A stretch of 64,000 nt of DNA from Octadecabacter sp. B2R22 (GTDB lineage: Bacteria; Pseudomonadota; Alphaproteobacteria; Rhodobacterales; Rhodobacteraceae), in the NCBI RefSeq assembly GCF_018861045.1, contig NZ_JAHKQJ010000007.1, forward strand, positions 961,511-1,025,510, given 5' to 3'. A program made the translations under genes and the position numbers. Of the stretch, positions 15,954 to 26,480 are shown in pieces. The notes under the pieces are model-generated. The model saw nothing but the letters and a program-made list of their open reading frames with translations, ran no database searches and had not been told where the DNA came from. Position 1 is the stretch's first letter; each line of letters begins with the position of its first letter.

Positions 15954-17087
15954 GTGGCTCGATTTGATCGTTATATGCTTGGCCAACTCCTTGTGTTGTT
16001 CGGATTCTTTTCGCTTATCTTGGTGATGATTTACTGGATCAATCGCGCGGTTCGCTTGTTTGATCAGCTGATCGCGGATGGTCAATCTGCTTGGGTCTTT
16101 CTAGAGCTGACGTCTTTGTCTTTGCCGGGACTGATCCGCATGGTGCTGCCCTTGTCTGCCTTTGTGGCGGCGGTCTATGTCACCAACCGCATGTCATCGG
16201 ACTCAGAACTGTCGGTCGTGCAGGCGACGGGTTATTCCCCCTACCGATTGGCACGGCCCGTCATCTATTTTGGCCTGATCGTGGCCACGATGATGTCGGT
16301 GCTCACGCATTTTCTGGTCCCAATGTCGACTGAACGGCTGGCCCAACGCTCCGGTGAGATTTCTCAAGATCTGACAGCAGCTCTACTGACGGCTGGTGAA
16401 TTCATGACACCTGCTGACGGGATCACCTTTTACATTCGTGAAATCTCGCAGGCCGGTGAAATGCTGGATGTCTTTATCTCCGAAGACGTCAGCCCGCAGC
16501 GACGGATCACATATACCGCAGCGCAGGCCTATCTGGTGCGCACAGACGGCGGGCCACAGCTGGTGATGGTCGATGGGTTGGCTCAAGATCTGAATATGCA
16601 AACAGATCGCTTAACGACCACCGGTTTTGACGACTTTGTTTATGATATCGGCTCCCTCATGAGCGATGAGGCAATTCGAGAGCGAACGATCAGCGGTCTA
16701 AACACCTGGGAACTGCTGAACCCCACGCAAGAGCTTCAGGATATAACCGGCAAGAACGCCGCTGACATGGCATTGCTTGCCCATGACAGGTTTGCGCAAT
16801 CCTTCTTGGGATTCATCGCAGGGCTTATCGGGTTTTCGTCTTTGGTGGCCGGCGGATTTAGCCGTTTCGGTTTGTGGCGCAACATCGCACTCGCTATCGG
16901 CTTGGTCATTGCGGTGAAGATCATCGAAGGTTTTGGCGCGGGCATCGCACGCAACGCCCCCGAACTGTGGCCGTTTGTCTATCTGGCGGGGTTTGCTGGC
17001 ATTGGCATGTCTTATGTCTTGTTGTGGATTGCAGCCCACCCCTACGCGCTAAAGCGACGGTCCCGTAGAACAGTGGGGGCAACATGA
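15954..17087 (+). CDS. lptF: LPS export ABC transporter permease LptF
   Basis: A 377-residue inner membrane protein of the YjgP/YjgQ family: an N-terminal membrane helix after MARFDRYMLGQLLVLF, two more helices, a beta-rich periplasmic domain (about 130-265), then three C-terminal helices. The start is GTG at 15954, preceded by AAGGGGGG with about 8-nt spacing. With LptG and LptB it extracts lipopolysaccharide from the inner membrane. It overlaps lptG by 4 bp (ATGA) and begins an operon running to rsmA. Confidence 0.94.
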   Translation: MARFDRYMLGQLLVLFGFFSLILVMIYWINRAVRLFDQLIADGQSAWVFLELTSLSLPGLIRMVLPLSAFVAAVYVTNRMSSDSELSVVQATGYSPYRLARPVIYFGLIVATMMSVLTHFLVPMSTERLAQRSGEISQDLTAALLTAGEFMTPADGITFYIREISQAGEMLDVFISEDVSPQRRITYTAAQAYLVRTDGGPQLVMVDGLAQDLNMQTDRLTTTGFDDFVYDIGSLMSDEAIRERTISGLNTWELLNPTQELQDITGKNAADMALLAHDRFAQSFLGFIAGLIGFSSLVAGGFSRFGLWRNIALAIGLVIAVKIIEGFGAGIARNAPELWPFVYLAGFAGIGMSYVLLWIAAHPYALKRRSRRTVGAT

Positions 17088-18178
17088 TCCTGCATCGTTA
17101 TTTTGCCCGTCGATTCACCTGGAGCTTTGCTGGCACTCTGGGAGCGTTCTTTGCCCTTATGATCCTTATCGATCTCGTGGAACAAATGCGTCGATTTGGA
17201 TCTATCGCGCCGTTCGGGGATTTGGTGCAGCTCAGCCTTCTGAACTTGCCTGCTGCGCTTTATACTATTCTGCCATTGATTATGGTGCTGGCGACAATCG
17301 CTATGTTCTTGGGCCTTGCGCGATCTTCAGAAATGGTTGTCACACGGGCGGCTGGCCGGTCCGCGTTAAAGGCACTTATCGCTCCTATGATAGTAACTCT
17401 TGTCATTGGAGCGATTGCCGTTGGCGTGTTTAACCCAATCGTGGCTGCCACGTCCAAAGAGTTCGAAACCCGCGAAACAGAGCTGCGATCCGGTGGGGCT
17501 TCGGTGCTGGCGATCTCGGACACGGGGCTATGGCTACGTCAGGGGAATGACTTTAGCCAAACGGTCATCCGTGCGGATCGCTCCAATTTGGACGGCACCC
17601 AACTGCAAAGCGTCACCTTTATCACATTCACCCCCGACGGCGGCCCCGTGCGCCGTATTGAATCTGCTTTCGCAACTCTAACCGATGGCGGCTGGAATTT
17701 GATCGACGCAAAGGCATGGCCTTTGAATGAAGGCATCATTTCGGAGCAGTTCGCGACGACACACCAAACCTTGCGAATTCCATCAACCCTAACCGCCGAC
17801 GAAATCCGAGACAGCTTTGGCGAACCGTCCTCAATCCCAATATGGGAACTCCCTGCCTTCATTGACCGCCTCGAAGTGGCGGGCTTCTCTGCCACACGCC
17901 ATGAGGTCTGGTTGCAAATGGAGCTAGCGCTTCCGGCGTTCTTACTGGCGATGGTCTTGATCGGGTCCGGCTTTACGATGCGCCACCAGCGCGGCGGCAA
18001 GACGGGCGTGATGGTGCTGATCGCCGTGATGCTTTGTTTTGCACTGTTCTTTTTGCGAAATTTCGCGCAAATCTTAGGTGAAAATGGCCAGATTCCCGCA
18101 GTGCTTGCAGCATGGGCCCCGCCCCTTGCTGCAATCGGTGCCTCGCTTGGCTTGCTGCTACACCTCGAGGACGGTTAA
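17084..18178 (+). CDS. lptG: LPS export ABC transporter permease LptG
   Basis: A 364-residue partner of LptF with the same layout: N-terminal helices (about 12-125), a periplasmic beta domain (about 130-265) and C-terminal helices. The N-terminus ILHRYFARRFTWSF and the segment FLGLARSSEMVVTRAAGRS (about 72-90), which forms the coupling region to LptB, are typical. The start overlaps lptF by 4 bp and the stop overlaps lptD by 1 bp (TAATG), so all three should be made in fixed ratio. Confidence 0.94.
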   Translation: MILHRYFARRFTWSFAGTLGAFFALMILIDLVEQMRRFGSIAPFGDLVQLSLLNLPAALYTILPLIMVLATIAMFLGLARSSEMVVTRAAGRSALKALIAPMIVTLVIGAIAVGVFNPIVAATSKEFETRETELRSGGASVLAISDTGLWLRQGNDFSQTVIRADRSNLDGTQLQSVTFITFTPDGGPVRRIESAFATLTDGGWNLIDAKAWPLNEGIISEQFATTHQTLRIPSTLTADEIRDSFGEPSSIPIWELPAFIDRLEVAGFSATRHEVWLQMELALPAFLLAMVLIGSGFTMRHQRGGKTGVMVLIAVMLCFALFFLRNFAQILGENGQIPAVLAAWAPPLAAIGASLGLLLHLEDG

Positions 18179-20292
18179 TGCGATTTCTTCTGGCCCTGTT
18201 TTTGATGTTCCTCCCCCTTGTGGCCTCTGCACAGGGAGCGGCGACGTTAGTGGCGGATAACGTCTATGTGCCAGCCGGTGGGCAAACTTTGGTGGCCGAA
18301 GGCAACGTCGAGGTCTTCTTTGACGGAACCCGTCTTTCGGCGCAGCGCGTCACCTTTGATCGGGCAAGCGACAGCCTGACAATTGATGGCCCGATCTTTA
18401 TTGTCGCAAGCGATGGTACGATCTTTACCGCCGATACCGCCTCTCTTGATCCGCAATTGCAAAACGGCATTCTGCGCGGTGCTCGTCTGGTCTTGGAAGA
18501 CCAGTTGCAACTGGCCGCGACCCAGATCGATCGAGTAGATGGCCGCTATACCCAACTTTATCGGGTTGCCGCGACCTCCTGCCAGATTTGCGAAGACGGA
18601 GAGACGCCGCTTTGGGAAATTCGCGCCCGTCGGGTCATCCATGACACAGAGAAACAACAGCTTTATTTTGACGACGCGTCTTTCCGCGTGGCTGGCGTTC
18701 CGATCTTCTGGTTGCCAAGGATGCGCCTGCCCGACCCGACCTTGGAGCGCGCATCGGGCCTTTTGGCGCCCAATTTGGAATCCACCGACAATTTGGGAAC
18801 GGGGATCAAACTACCCTATTTCATCCGATTGAACGATCATCGTGATCTGACCCTAACCCCGTATGTGTCGTCAGAAACCGCAACCTTGGAAGCCGCCTAT
18901 CGGCAAGCCTTCCTGCGTGGGGACATAACCGTTGACGCCGCCGTCACCCATGATGATCTTGTTGATGACAATCGCGCCTACGCCTTTGTCGATGGCATCT
19001 TCGATCTCGGAGATGAGGTGATCCTGCGCTTTGACATCGAATATGTCTCCGATGATTCCTACCTGCTGGAATATGATTATTCCGACAAAGACCGACTGGA
19101 CAGCGAGGTCTCTCTAGAACGGGTCCGTGATCGCGACCTGACGCAGGCGTCGCTGACCTATTACACGACCCTGCGCGATGGCGAAGTTCAACAAGAACTG
19201 CCCCCCCTTCATGCGGACGTCAGTTGGGAACGCCGTGTCACGCCGTCTTGGGGCGGCACGTTAACCATGACCACCGACATGCAAAGCCACTACCGCACCA
19301 CAAACACAACCCGCACAACTGTCGACGATTTTGAGGGGCGCGATGTGGCGCGCCTTGGACTTGGGGCGGCATGGCGCCGCGACCATGTTACGGGCTACGG
19401 TCTGGTGGTGGATGGCTCCGTTGGGTTTGATCTGGATTATTACAACGTCAGCGATGATGATGTTGTCGATGACACGCTGCGCACGACAACCTATGTGCAG
19501 ACGACCCTACGCTACCCGCTGATGCGCCGCACGGCGCTGGCCACGCATGTTTTGGAACCCATGGTCCAACTGGCCTGGTCGGATGTGCACGGCGACGACG
19601 TGACCAATGAAGACAGTACCGCTGTGGAATTTGACCAAGCCAATCTTTTGGCCGTGTCACGGTTTTCCGGCGAAGATGCTGTCGAAACCGGCCTAAGAGG
19701 GGCCGCGGGCCTGCGATGGACCCGCGTCGGCGATGGTGGCTGGGACAGCACATTGACCGTTGGTCGCGTCTTTCGTGCGGATGAGGATTCAAATTTCTCG
19801 TCCACCTCCAGCCTTGGCCAAACGCAATCTGACTGGTTAGTTGTGGGCCAATTGCGCACGCCTGCCGGTATCTATCTGGACAGCCGTGCCCTGATTGACG
19901 ACAGCCTTAGCTTTTCAAAACTGGAAACCCGTGCAGGCTGGTCCGGCACAAAACTGGATGTGACCGCCAGCTACATTTTCCTTCCAGAAGACGAGTCAGA
20001 ATCCCGCACAACAGATGCATCTGAGTGGGTCGTCGATTCCACCTACCAGTTTAACGACATGTGGTCGGTGGGCTTTGATGCCCGCTATGACGTTATCGCG
20101 AATTCCCCCTCCGAGACGGGTTTGGAAATCGGCTGGCAGAACGAATGCGTCTCCGTTGATTTTTCGGTGTCGCGCCGCTTCACGTCTTCCACTACAGTTA
20201 CTCCAAGCACGGACTTTGGTCTCTCGGTCGGGTTGCACGGCTTTAGCGCCGGAAACTCTGCTGGGGTTCCATCTCACCGCTGCACGAACTAG
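18178..20292 (+). CDS. lptD: LPS assembly outer membrane protein LptD
   Basis: A 704-residue protein with a signal peptide (MRFLLALFLMFLPLVASA), an OstA jellyroll domain (about 20-150, with VAEGNVEVFFDG), and a long beta-barrel C-terminal region rich in alternating Asp/Tyr/Thr. It has few cysteines; those seen (TSCQICED near 121-128 and an NECV/HRC pair near the end) could form the disulfides that link the N-terminal domain to the barrel in this family. It inserts lipopolysaccharide in the outer leaflet with LptE. It sits next to its periplasmic chaperone surA. Confidence 0.93.
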   Translation: MRFLLALFLMFLPLVASAQGAATLVADNVYVPAGGQTLVAEGNVEVFFDGTRLSAQRVTFDRASDSLTIDGPIFIVASDGTIFTADTASLDPQLQNGILRGARLVLEDQLQLAATQIDRVDGRYTQLYRVAATSCQICEDGETPLWEIRARRVIHDTEKQQLYFDDASFRVAGVPIFWLPRMRLPDPTLERASGLLAPNLESTDNLGTGIKLPYFIRLNDHRDLTLTPYVSSETATLEAAYRQAFLRGDITVDAAVTHDDLVDDNRAYAFVDGIFDLGDEVILRFDIEYVSDDSYLLEYDYSDKDRLDSEVSLERVRDRDLTQASLTYYTTLRDGEVQQELPPLHADVSWERRVTPSWGGTLTMTTDMQSHYRTTNTTRTTVDDFEGRDVARLGLGAAWRRDHVTGYGLVVDGSVGFDLDYYNVSDDDVVDDTLRTTTYVQTTLRYPLMRRTALATHVLEPMVQLAWSDVHGDDVTNEDSTAVEFDQANLLAVSRFSGEDAVETGLRGAAGLRWTRVGDGGWDSTLTVGRVFRADEDSNFSSTSSLGQTQSDWLVVGQLRTPAGIYLDSRALIDDSLSFSKLETRAGWSGTKLDVTASYIFLPEDESESRTTDASEWVVDSTYQFNDMWSVGFDARYDVIANSPSETGLEIGWQNECVSVDFSVSRRFTSSTTVTPSTDFGLSVGLHGFSAGNSAGVPSHRCTN

Positions 20293-20320
20293 ACCCGAGT
20301 AGAAAGAATTGAGGTTTTCT

Positions 20321-21538
20321 ATGCGCGCTTTGATCCCCGCTTTGATCTGTGTGATCACCACAACGACTGCCCTTTTGTCTCCAACGGTTGGCAGTGCACA
20401 GTTTGCGCCCGCCATTGTCGTCAATGACAGCGTCGTCAGCGAATTTGAGATCGACCAAAGGATTGCCATGCTGCGTGCCTTTCGCACGCCGGGCAATCTG
20501 GAACAAACCGCCCGCGATCAGCTCGTTGAGGACCGCCTCAAGCTAGAAGCGTTGAACGCCGCCGGCCTAAGCATCTCAAATGAAAGCCTGACAAGTGCGA
20601 TGGCGGAATTTGCGGGCCGCGCCAATCTTGAGCTTGACCAGTTTCTTACGCTGCTAAACCAGTCCGGCGTCGCCGAAGAAACCTTCCGCGATTTTGTCCG
20701 CGTGAACGTCAGTTGGCGCGACTACATCCGCAACCGCTATTCAAACCGTGCACAAGTCAGCGAAGCCGACATCGATCAGGCTTTGGGCCAATCTGGCGGC
20801 GCATCCAGCATCGAAGTGCTCTTGTCTGAAATCATCATTCCGGCACCACCCCCACGCGCCCAAGCCGCGATTGCCACGGCAAACCGCATCGCACAGACCA
20901 CATCCACCGCAACATTCGAGGCCGAAGCGCGCCGCGTTTCGGCACTGCCGTCCCGCGCCAATGGCGGACGCCTGGATTGGTTGCCAATCGCCAACTACCC
21001 CGCCGCCTTGCGTGGTCTCTTGCTGGACCTCGCCCCCGGCGAAGTCACCGCCCCGATCCCGATCACAAACGGCGTGGCCCTGTTCCAGATGCGCGGTGTG
21101 CGCGAAGTGCCCAGCCCTGCGGTCGAAGCCGCCGCAATCGAATATGCCGCATTCTACATCGCGGGCGGGTTGAGCGACCGCGGCCTTGCTGAGGCCCGTC
21201 GGGTAGACGCTCGTGTGGACACCTGTGATGACCTTTACGGCATTGCCCGTGGGTTGCCAGAAGAACAACTGCAACGGGACGTGCTGCCCCCCTCCGACAT
21301 CCCGCAAGATGTTGCAATGGAGCTCGCCAAGTTGGACGTGGGTGAAACATCATACGTGTTGACCCGCTCTGACGGTGAAACATTGGTGTTCTTGATGATG
21401 TGTGGCCGCACCCCTGTATTGGGCGAGGGCGTGGATCGTGAAACGATCCGCAATCAGATTCAAACCCAGCGCCTGACGACCTACGCAGATGCCCTATTGG
21501 CAGATCTGCGTGCAGCCGCCAACATCAGCTACCCATAG
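20321..21538 (+). CDS. surA: Peptidylprolyl isomerase / chaperone SurA
   Basis: A 405-residue periplasmic protein with a signal peptide ending near VGSAQ. The N-terminal chaperone domain shows the SurA hallmark IVVNDSVVSEFEIDQRIAML followed by LVEDRLKLEALNAAGL. One parvulin-like domain lies about 170-280; the C-terminal region is shorter than in enterobacteria, as usual in alphaproteobacteria. The ATG at 20321 is preceded by GAGG at 6 nt; a TTG 12 bp earlier is less likely. It helps fold outer membrane proteins, including LptD just upstream. Confidence 0.88.
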   Translation: MRALIPALICVITTTTALLSPTVGSAQFAPAIVVNDSVVSEFEIDQRIAMLRAFRTPGNLEQTARDQLVEDRLKLEALNAAGLSISNESLTSAMAEFAGRANLELDQFLTLLNQSGVAEETFRDFVRVNVSWRDYIRNRYSNRAQVSEADIDQALGQSGGASSIEVLLSEIIIPAPPPRAQAAIATANRIAQTTSTATFEAEARRVSALPSRANGGRLDWLPIANYPAALRGLLLDLAPGEVTAPIPITNGVALFQMRGVREVPSPAVEAAAIEYAAFYIAGGLSDRGLAEARRVDARVDTCDDLYGIARGLPEEQLQRDVLPPSDIPQDVAMELAKLDVGETSYVLTRSDGETLVFLMMCGRTPVLGEGVDRETIRNQIQTQRLTTYADALLADLRAAANISYP

Positions 21539-21540
21539 CC

Positions 21541-22500
21541 ATGCGCCCCATTGCCATCAGCTGCGGCGAACCGGCCGGTATCGGTCCTGAAATCGCCGTT
21601 GCGGCATGGAACGCAATCGGTGCAGATGTTCCGATGGTCTGGATCGGCGATCCGACCCACCTGCCAACGGGCACGCCGTGGCAGGCCATCACCAATGTTG
21701 CGGACGCGGCGGCAGCCACGCGCTTTCCTGTTCTGCAACGGGATTTTGGCCCCACCGCTGTCGCAGGCCAACCCAATCCTGCCCACGCTCAAGGTGTCAT
21801 TGATGCGATTGCCGATGCCGTGGCGCTGGTTCAATCCGGTGAGGCCTCTGCGGTCTGCACAGCCCCGATCCACAAACAGGCGCTGATTGACGGGGCGGGT
21901 TTCGCCTACCCCGGTCACACTGAATATCTGGCTGCATTGGCAGGGCGCGACAACGTCGTGATGATGCTCGCCTCGGACATGTTGCGCGTGGTTCCAACGA
22001 CGATCCACATTCCCGTTGCAGACGTTCCTGAACAACTGACGGCGGCCTTGCTGACGGACACGATCCTGATCACCCACGCGGCGCTGATCCGCGATTTCGC
22101 CATTGCTAAACCACGACTTGCCGTTGCGGGGCTAAACCCCCACGCAGGCGAAGGCGGCAAGATGGGCATGGAAGAGATCGAGATGATTACCCCGACCCTG
22201 AACGCCCTGCGCGCCGAAGGTCTGGACATCGCAGGACCACTGTCCGCCGATACGATGTTTCATGCAGGCGCACGCGCAACCTATGACGCTGCGATCTGCA
22301 TGTATCACGACCAAGCGCTGATCCCGATCAAGACACTGGATTTCTCAGGCGGCGTGAACGTGACCTTAGGCCTGCCGTTTGTGCGCACATCACCAGATCA
22401 CGGCACCGCCTTTGACATCGCAGGCACAGGGCAAGCCGACGCCACATCAATGATTGCCGCGCTGCGCATGGCTGCACAAATGGGTGAGGCCCGCACATGA
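21541..22500 (+). CDS. pdxA: 4-hydroxythreonine-4-phosphate dehydrogenase
   Basis: A 319-residue enzyme of pyridoxal phosphate synthesis, oxidising 4-phosphohydroxythreonine with NAD. Conserved parts are the N-terminal [12 protein letters not shown], the metal-binding His in PGHTEYLA, and [13 protein letters not shown], then [15 protein letters not shown] and [14 protein letters not shown]. All metal ligands are present. It starts 2 bp after surA and overlaps rsmA by 4 bp, the common surA-pdxA-rsmA order. Confidence 0.96.
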   Translation: MRPIAISCGEPAGIGPEIAVAAWNAIGADVPMVWIGDPTHLPTGTPWQAITNVADAAAATRFPVLQRDFGPTAVAGQPNPAHAQGVIDAIADAVALVQSGEASAVCTAPIHKQALIDGAGFAYPGHTEYLAALAGRDNVVMMLASDMLRVVPTTIHIPVADVPEQLTAALLTDTILITHAALIRDFAIAKPRLAVAGLNPHAGEGGKMGMEEIEMITPTLNALRAEGLDIAGPLSADTMFHAGARATYDAAICMYHDQALIPIKTLDFSGGVNVTLGLPFVRTSPDHGTAFDIAGTGQADATSMIAALRMAAQMGEART

Positions 22501-23336
22501 GCATCGACAACCTACCCCCACTGAAACACGTCATCGACACGCACGGGCTCGCCGCGAAAAAGTCGCTCGGGCAGAACTTTCTGCTCGATCTCAACCTCAC
22601 GGCCAAAATTGCGCGCTTGTCGGGCCGCAACGAAGATCATGACGTCCTGGAAATTGGCCCCGGCCCCGGCGGCCTCACACGTGGCCTATTGTCCGAAGGC
22701 GCCCGCCGCGTCCTAGCCATCGAAAAAGACGAACGCTGCCTGCCCGCATTGGCCGAGGTCGAGGCGGCCTACCCCGACCGCTTTTCGGTCATGTTGGGCG
22801 ACGCGTTGGACATCAATCCGCTTGACCACCTGACGCCCCCGATCCGCGTTGCGGCCAACCTGCCCTACAACATCGGAACCGAACTGCTGGTGCGCTGGCT
22901 TACGCCGCCAGAGTGGCCACCGTTCTGGGACAGCCTGACACTGATGTTCCAACGCGAAGTCGCGCAACGCATCACGGCCGAACCAGGGTCCAAAGCCTAC
23001 GGTCGCCTTGCGATTCTGTCTCAGTGGCGCACGGATGCGAAGATCGTGATGAACCTCCCACCGGAAGCATTCTCCCCTCCTCCGAAAGTGTCCAGCGCCG
23101 TGGTTCACCTGACCGCCCTGCCAGAACCGCGCTTTCCGGCGGACTCGAAGATGTTGCAACACGTCACCGCCACAGCGTTCAACCAACGTCGTAAGATGCT
23201 GCGTTCCTCGTTGAAGGGGCTCAGCGCGGATATCGAAGACCATCTTATCGCCGCTGATATCAAGCCAACAGATCGAGCAGAACAGATAGACGTGGAACGG
23301 TTCTGCGCCTTGGCACGCAGCCTCAAATCCGAATAG
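22497..23336 (+). CDS. rsmA: 16S rRNA dimethyladenosine transferase (KsgA)
   Basis: A 279-residue methyltransferase that dimethylates two adjacent adenosines near the 3' end of 16S rRNA. It starts with the family's [11 protein letters not shown], followed by the SAM-binding [16 protein letters not shown]-like segment ([12 protein letters not shown] at about 47-58) and the catalytic motif NLPYNIGT. It is the last gene of the lpt-surA-pdxA operon and is followed by a bidirectional terminator. Confidence 0.97.
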   Translation: MSIDNLPPLKHVIDTHGLAAKKSLGQNFLLDLNLTAKIARLSGRNEDHDVLEIGPGPGGLTRGLLSEGARRVLAIEKDERCLPALAEVEAAYPDRFSVMLGDALDINPLDHLTPPIRVAANLPYNIGTELLVRWLTPPEWPPFWDSLTLMFQREVAQRITAEPGSKAYGRLAILSQWRTDAKIVMNLPPEAFSPPPKVSSAVVHLTALPEPRFPADSKMLQHVTATAFNQRRKMLRSSLKGLSADIEDHLIAADIKPTDRAEQIDVERFCALARSLKSE

Positions 23337-23372
23337 GCACAGCGGCCATTTTGAGCCTGCCCGCCCCCAACT

Positions 23373-23404
23373 AAAAAAGGCCCCCAGAAACTGAGGGCCT
23401 TTTT
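23373..23404. terminator. Bidirectional rho-independent terminator between rsmA and the DUF4167 gene
   Basis: AAAAAGGCCC and GGGCCTTTTT form a perfect 10-bp inverted repeat around CCAGAAACTGA-type loop sequence. T-runs occur on both strands, so it can serve rsma (rightward) and the convergent DUF4167 gene (leftward). Confidence 0.92.
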
Positions 23405-23405
23405 G

Positions 23406-23939
23406 CTATTCTGCGGCTTCCGGTGCGTCCGGCTGGGCATCGCTTACGGGAAGCTCGCCTTGCTCGGGCTTTGGTTTAGGCTTGCGCGTGCGGCGCCGTT
23501 TGGGTGCTTCTTCTGGTGTTTCGACCAGGCCCGCGTCTTCGACGGCCGGTTGTTCGCTGCCCTCTGCGGGCGCAGGCGCCGCGGCTGCGGCTTCTTCTTG
23601 GGCCTTCAAACGCTCATTGCGTTCACGGTCCCGTTCCACTTGGCGGTCACGGTTCTGCTTTTCTTGCTCTTCGCGCTTTGCGTCGATCTCTTTTTGAGCC
23701 TCGGCGAGCATGCGCGTATAGTGCTCAGCGTGCTGGGCGAAATTCTCGGCGTTCACACGGTCGTTTGACAGGATCGCATCGCGGTGCAACTGCGTATACT
23801 TCTCAACGATCTGCTGCGGCGTGCCGCGCACCTTCCCCTCAGGGCCGCTGCTGTCAAACACACGGTTGACGATATTGCCGCCTGACGGGCGATTGTTGTT
23901 GCGGTTCTTATTCCGCGAACGGGATCGAGAAGACTTCAT
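23406..23939 (-). CDS. DUF4167 domain-containing protein
   Basis: A 177-residue basic-then-acidic protein. The N-terminal 75 residues match DUF4167: SRSRSRNKNRNNNRP, NIVNRVFDSSGPEGKVRGT, and AENFAQHAEHYTRM. The middle is a Glu/Arg-rich coiled coil (about 78-115), and the rest an Ala/Glu/Pro-rich tail ending in a Lys/Arg stretch. The family is widespread in alphaproteobacteria, often next to prmC-prfA as here; an RNA-related role is suggested by the basic region but is not established. Confidence 0.9.
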   Translation of the reverse strand: MKSSRSRSRNKNRNNNRPSGGNIVNRVFDSSGPEGKVRGTPQQIVEKYTQLHRDAILSNDRVNAENFAQHAEHYTRMLAEAQKEIDAKREEQEKQNRDRQVERDRERNERLKAQEEAAAAAPAPAEGSEQPAVEDAGLVETPEEAPKRRRTRKPKPKPEQGELPVSDAQPDAPEAAE

Positions 23940-24126
23940 ACAGAAATTCCAGCTTATTCTCTGTCGCGGCCTGGTCTCACCTCATGTGAAACGCAATGAT
24001 GTGCCGGCGATGTTCTGGCTAAGTCCGAAAAGGGGCGAGCAGCCCAGCCCTTCGGACGCCTTTGACTATGCCCCACAAGGGGTTAATCGCAAGTAGATTC
24101 TTTGAATCTGGCAATATTTCCTGCGG
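23940..24126. other. Intergenic gap between DUF4167 gene and prmC
   Basis: About 190 bp, presumably holding the leftward promoter of the DUF4167 gene. Two small inverted repeats are seen (CCCC-ACAA-GGGG at 24071-24082 and AGATTC-TTT-GAATCT at 24095-24109). Neither has a T-run of terminator quality. No gene is seen. Confidence 0.4.
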
Positions 24127-24945
24127 TTAAAGCGGCTTTTGGCCCAAAATCACACGGTCACGGGCATCAAGGTCTTGGCGAATCTCTACGTTCAGCAATC
24201 CGGCGGCTCTAAACATCGCCATGACAGCCTCCGCCTGAGTCGGCCCGATCTCGACCATAAGCCAGCCACCAGCGTTCAAATGCTCCGGCGCTCCCGCTGC
24301 AATAGTCCGATAACAAGACAGCCCGTCGCCTTCGTCCGTCAGCGCCATGCGCGGCTCATAAGACAGCTCCGGCGACAGCCCCGCCATTTCGTCCGCCGCG
24401 ATATAGGGTGGATTAGACACAATCAGATCAAACGGTCCCTCCACATCACCATACCAGTCCGAAACGATCAAACTGGTCCGGTGATCCAACTCCAGCGATG
24501 CTGTATTGCGAGCGGCCACAACCAAGGCTTCGTCTGCTAGGTCTGATCCGACGCCTGTCGCCTGAGGCCGCGCGGCCAACAGGCTCAATAAAATGCAGCC
24601 CGACCCCGTGCCCATATCCAACACCCGTTCAAACGGCTGTTCCAAAGCGGCGATGACCAAACTTTCGGTGTCGGGGCGTGGGTCCAGCACGTTGGCATTG
24701 ACCTCAAACTGATGCTCGTAGAAATCGCGGCGCCCCGTAAGGTGCGACATCGGCTCACGCGCTGCGCGGCGTGCGACTAAATCTCGAAATGTCGCGATCC
24801 GCCCCCCAGCCATTGCGTCATCATAATCCTCGTATCGCTTTGGGAAGGAGGCCCGCCATAACAGGCGCGCTTCACGCAGAGGATCGCCGATGCCTGCGTC
24901 CTGCAAAACCTGCCTAGCCTCTGCAAGCAGCGCAGCTTCGTTCAC
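24127..24945 (-). CDS. prmC: Release factor glutamine methyltransferase
   Basis: A 272-residue enzyme that methylates the Gln of the GGQ motif in release factors. The start is GTG at 24945 ([14 protein letters not shown]). The N-terminal helical domain is followed by the SAM site [16 protein letters not shown] and the substrate-binding NPPY motif within [10 protein letters not shown]. Its start overlaps the stop of prfA by 4 bp (GTGA), so the modifying enzyme is coupled to its substrate. Confidence 0.96.
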   Translation of the reverse strand: MNEAALLAEARQVLQDAGIGDPLREARLLWRASFPKRYEDYDDAMAGGRIATFRDLVARRAAREPMSHLTGRRDFYEHQFEVNANVLDPRPDTESLVIAALEQPFERVLDMGTGSGCILLSLLAARPQATGVGSDLADEALVVAARNTASLELDHRTSLIVSDWYGDVEGPFDLIVSNPPYIAADEMAGLSPELSYEPRMALTDEGDGLSCYRTIAAGAPEHLNAGGWLMVEIGPTQAEAVMAMFRAAGLLNVEIRQDLDARDRVILGQKPL

Positions 24946-25997
24946 CCGCCCATCTCCGCCAGCGCGGTGGCTTGCGCGTCTTGGATAAGCCCATCGATGA
25001 CTTCGTCCAGATCACCTTGCATCACGGCGTCCAGTTTATAGAGCGTCAGGTTTATCCGGTGGTCCGTCATGCGCCCCTGCGGAAAATTGTAGGTACGGAT
25101 GCGTTCAGAGCGATCCCCTGACCCCACCTGCGATGCGCGATCCGCGCTTCGTTCGTCATGCAGCTTTTGGCGCTCTGCATCATAAAGCCGTGTCTTAAGA
25201 ACCTGCATCGCGATCTCGCGGTTGCGGTGCTGGGATTTCTCGGATGACGTCACCACGATACCCGATGGTAAGTGGGTAATGCGCACGGCGGAATCGGTCG
25301 TGTTCACGTGCTGGCCGCCTGACCCAGATGCGCGCATTGTATCAATACGGATGTCATTTGCGTTGATCTGGATGTCCACATCTTCAGCTTCAGGCAGCAC
25401 CGCAACCGTCGCCGCCGATGTATGCACCCGGCCGCCGCTTTCGGTCTCAGGCACGCGCTGAACACGATGCACACCGCTTTCGTATTTCATCCGACCAAAG
25501 ACATTAGCCCCAGAAATGCGCGCGGTCGCTTCCTTGATGCCGCCCAATTCCGATTGGCTTTCTTCAATAATTTCAAACTTCCAACCACGGTTTTCAGCGT
25601 AGCGGTTGTACATTCTCAACAAATCGCCTGCAAACAGCGCCGCTTCGTCGCCGCCTGTTCCAGGGCGAATTTCAAGCAGCGCAGGCTTACCATCCGCGTC
25701 ATCTTTCGGGATCAACGCCAGCTTTACGGCCTGCTCAACCTCGGGCAACCGCTCACGTAGGTCCGGCAGTTCCATCTCTGCGAGCTCTTTCATCTCGGGG
25801 TCTGACAGCATTGCTTCTGCCCCCTCAATCTCGCTTGTCAGCGCCTGATATTCACGCACGACTTCAACCACGGGGCGCAATTCGGCGTACTCGCGGCTGA
25901 CGGCGACGAATTCATCCCCGCCGAGCCCCTCGCCCATGCGGGCTTCTAGGAATTCGAAACGTTCGGTGATTTGCAAGAGGCGTTCATTAGGTATCAT
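24942..25997 (-). CDS. prfA: Peptide chain release factor 1
   Basis: A 351-residue release factor reading UAA and UAG. The catalytic [15 protein letters not shown] motif is intact near 225-239 and the codon-recognition region lies in domain 2, preceded by RIGGKE-like conserved acidic helices. The start [14 protein letters not shown] is standard. It lies upstream of prmC with a 4-bp overlap, and 17 bp downstream of the DUF1499 gene. Confidence 0.97.
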   Translation of the reverse strand: MIPNERLLQITERFEFLEARMGEGLGGDEFVAVSREYAELRPVVEVVREYQALTSEIEGAEAMLSDPEMKELAEMELPDLRERLPEVEQAVKLALIPKDDADGKPALLEIRPGTGGDEAALFAGDLLRMYNRYAENRGWKFEIIEESQSELGGIKEATARISGANVFGRMKYESGVHRVQRVPETESGGRVHTSAATVAVLPEAEDVDIQINANDIRIDTMRASGSGGQHVNTTDSAVRITHLPSGIVVTSSEKSQHRNREIAMQVLKTRLYDAERQKLHDERSADRASQVGSGDRSERIRTYNFPQGRMTDHRINLTLYKLDAVMQGDLDEVIDGLIQDAQATALAEMGG

Positions 25998-26014
25998 AGC
26001 TTGGGTTTAGCGGT

Positions 26015-26461
26015 TCATCGCGTGGCGTCAAGCTGGGCCAACCACCCCTTAACCCGCGCAGCGTTAACGCCAAAATCCTTCTGCCCGAATTGCAGCCGCC
26101 CAAAAATCTGCAAGCTACTTGTCTGCGTGGCCGGAAGCTGAGCAAGCGTCACAGTCGTAAAATCTGGAAACCCAACAACGCGGCTGCGTGTGACATAAGT
26201 TATCTTGCCTTCAGCCACCTGCCCCGCGATGGCGTGGGTGCGTGGCGTTGCGCGAATGATTTCATCCAGCGCCGCCAGTGTCGCAAGACCATCGCCCTCC
26301 AAAGGGCGTTGCACGACAATGCCGCTGTCCTTTGGGTATTCACCGGGTTTCATGACAGGCAGTTTGGTGTCATGCCAAACCTCAGGCTTGATCCGTTTCA
26401 TACGAATGTAGATCACAGATCCAAGCAGGGCCCAGAGGAGCCCGAAGACAATCCATTTCAT
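26015..26461 (-). CDS. DUF1499 domain-containing protein
   Basis: A 148-residue protein with one N-terminal membrane helix (about 3-20) and a DUF1499 domain after it (DGLATLAALDEIIRATPRTHAIAG, then YVTRSRVVGFPDFTTV). The FPDFTTV and SLQIFGRLQFGQKDFGVNAARVKGWLAQL segments are the family core. The function is unknown; in relatives it is a membrane-bound protein with an extracytoplasmic domain. It follows the second ureohydrolase by 19 bp and precedes prfA, so it may be the link of one long leftward operon. Confidence 0.85.
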   Translation of the reverse strand: MKWIVFGLLWALLGSVIYIRMKRIKPEVWHDTKLPVMKPGEYPKDSGIVVQRPLEGDGLATLAALDEIIRATPRTHAIAGQVAEGKITYVTRSRVVGFPDFTTVTLAQLPATQTSSLQIFGRLQFGQKDFGVNAARVKGWLAQLDATR

Positions 26462-26480
26462 ATCGCCGTCCTTCGTAAAT

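Noticed and set aside
24071-24109. Two small inverted repeats between the DUF4167 gene and prmC
   Set aside because: Stems of 4 and 6 bp without T-runs; not enough for a terminator or riboswitch call.
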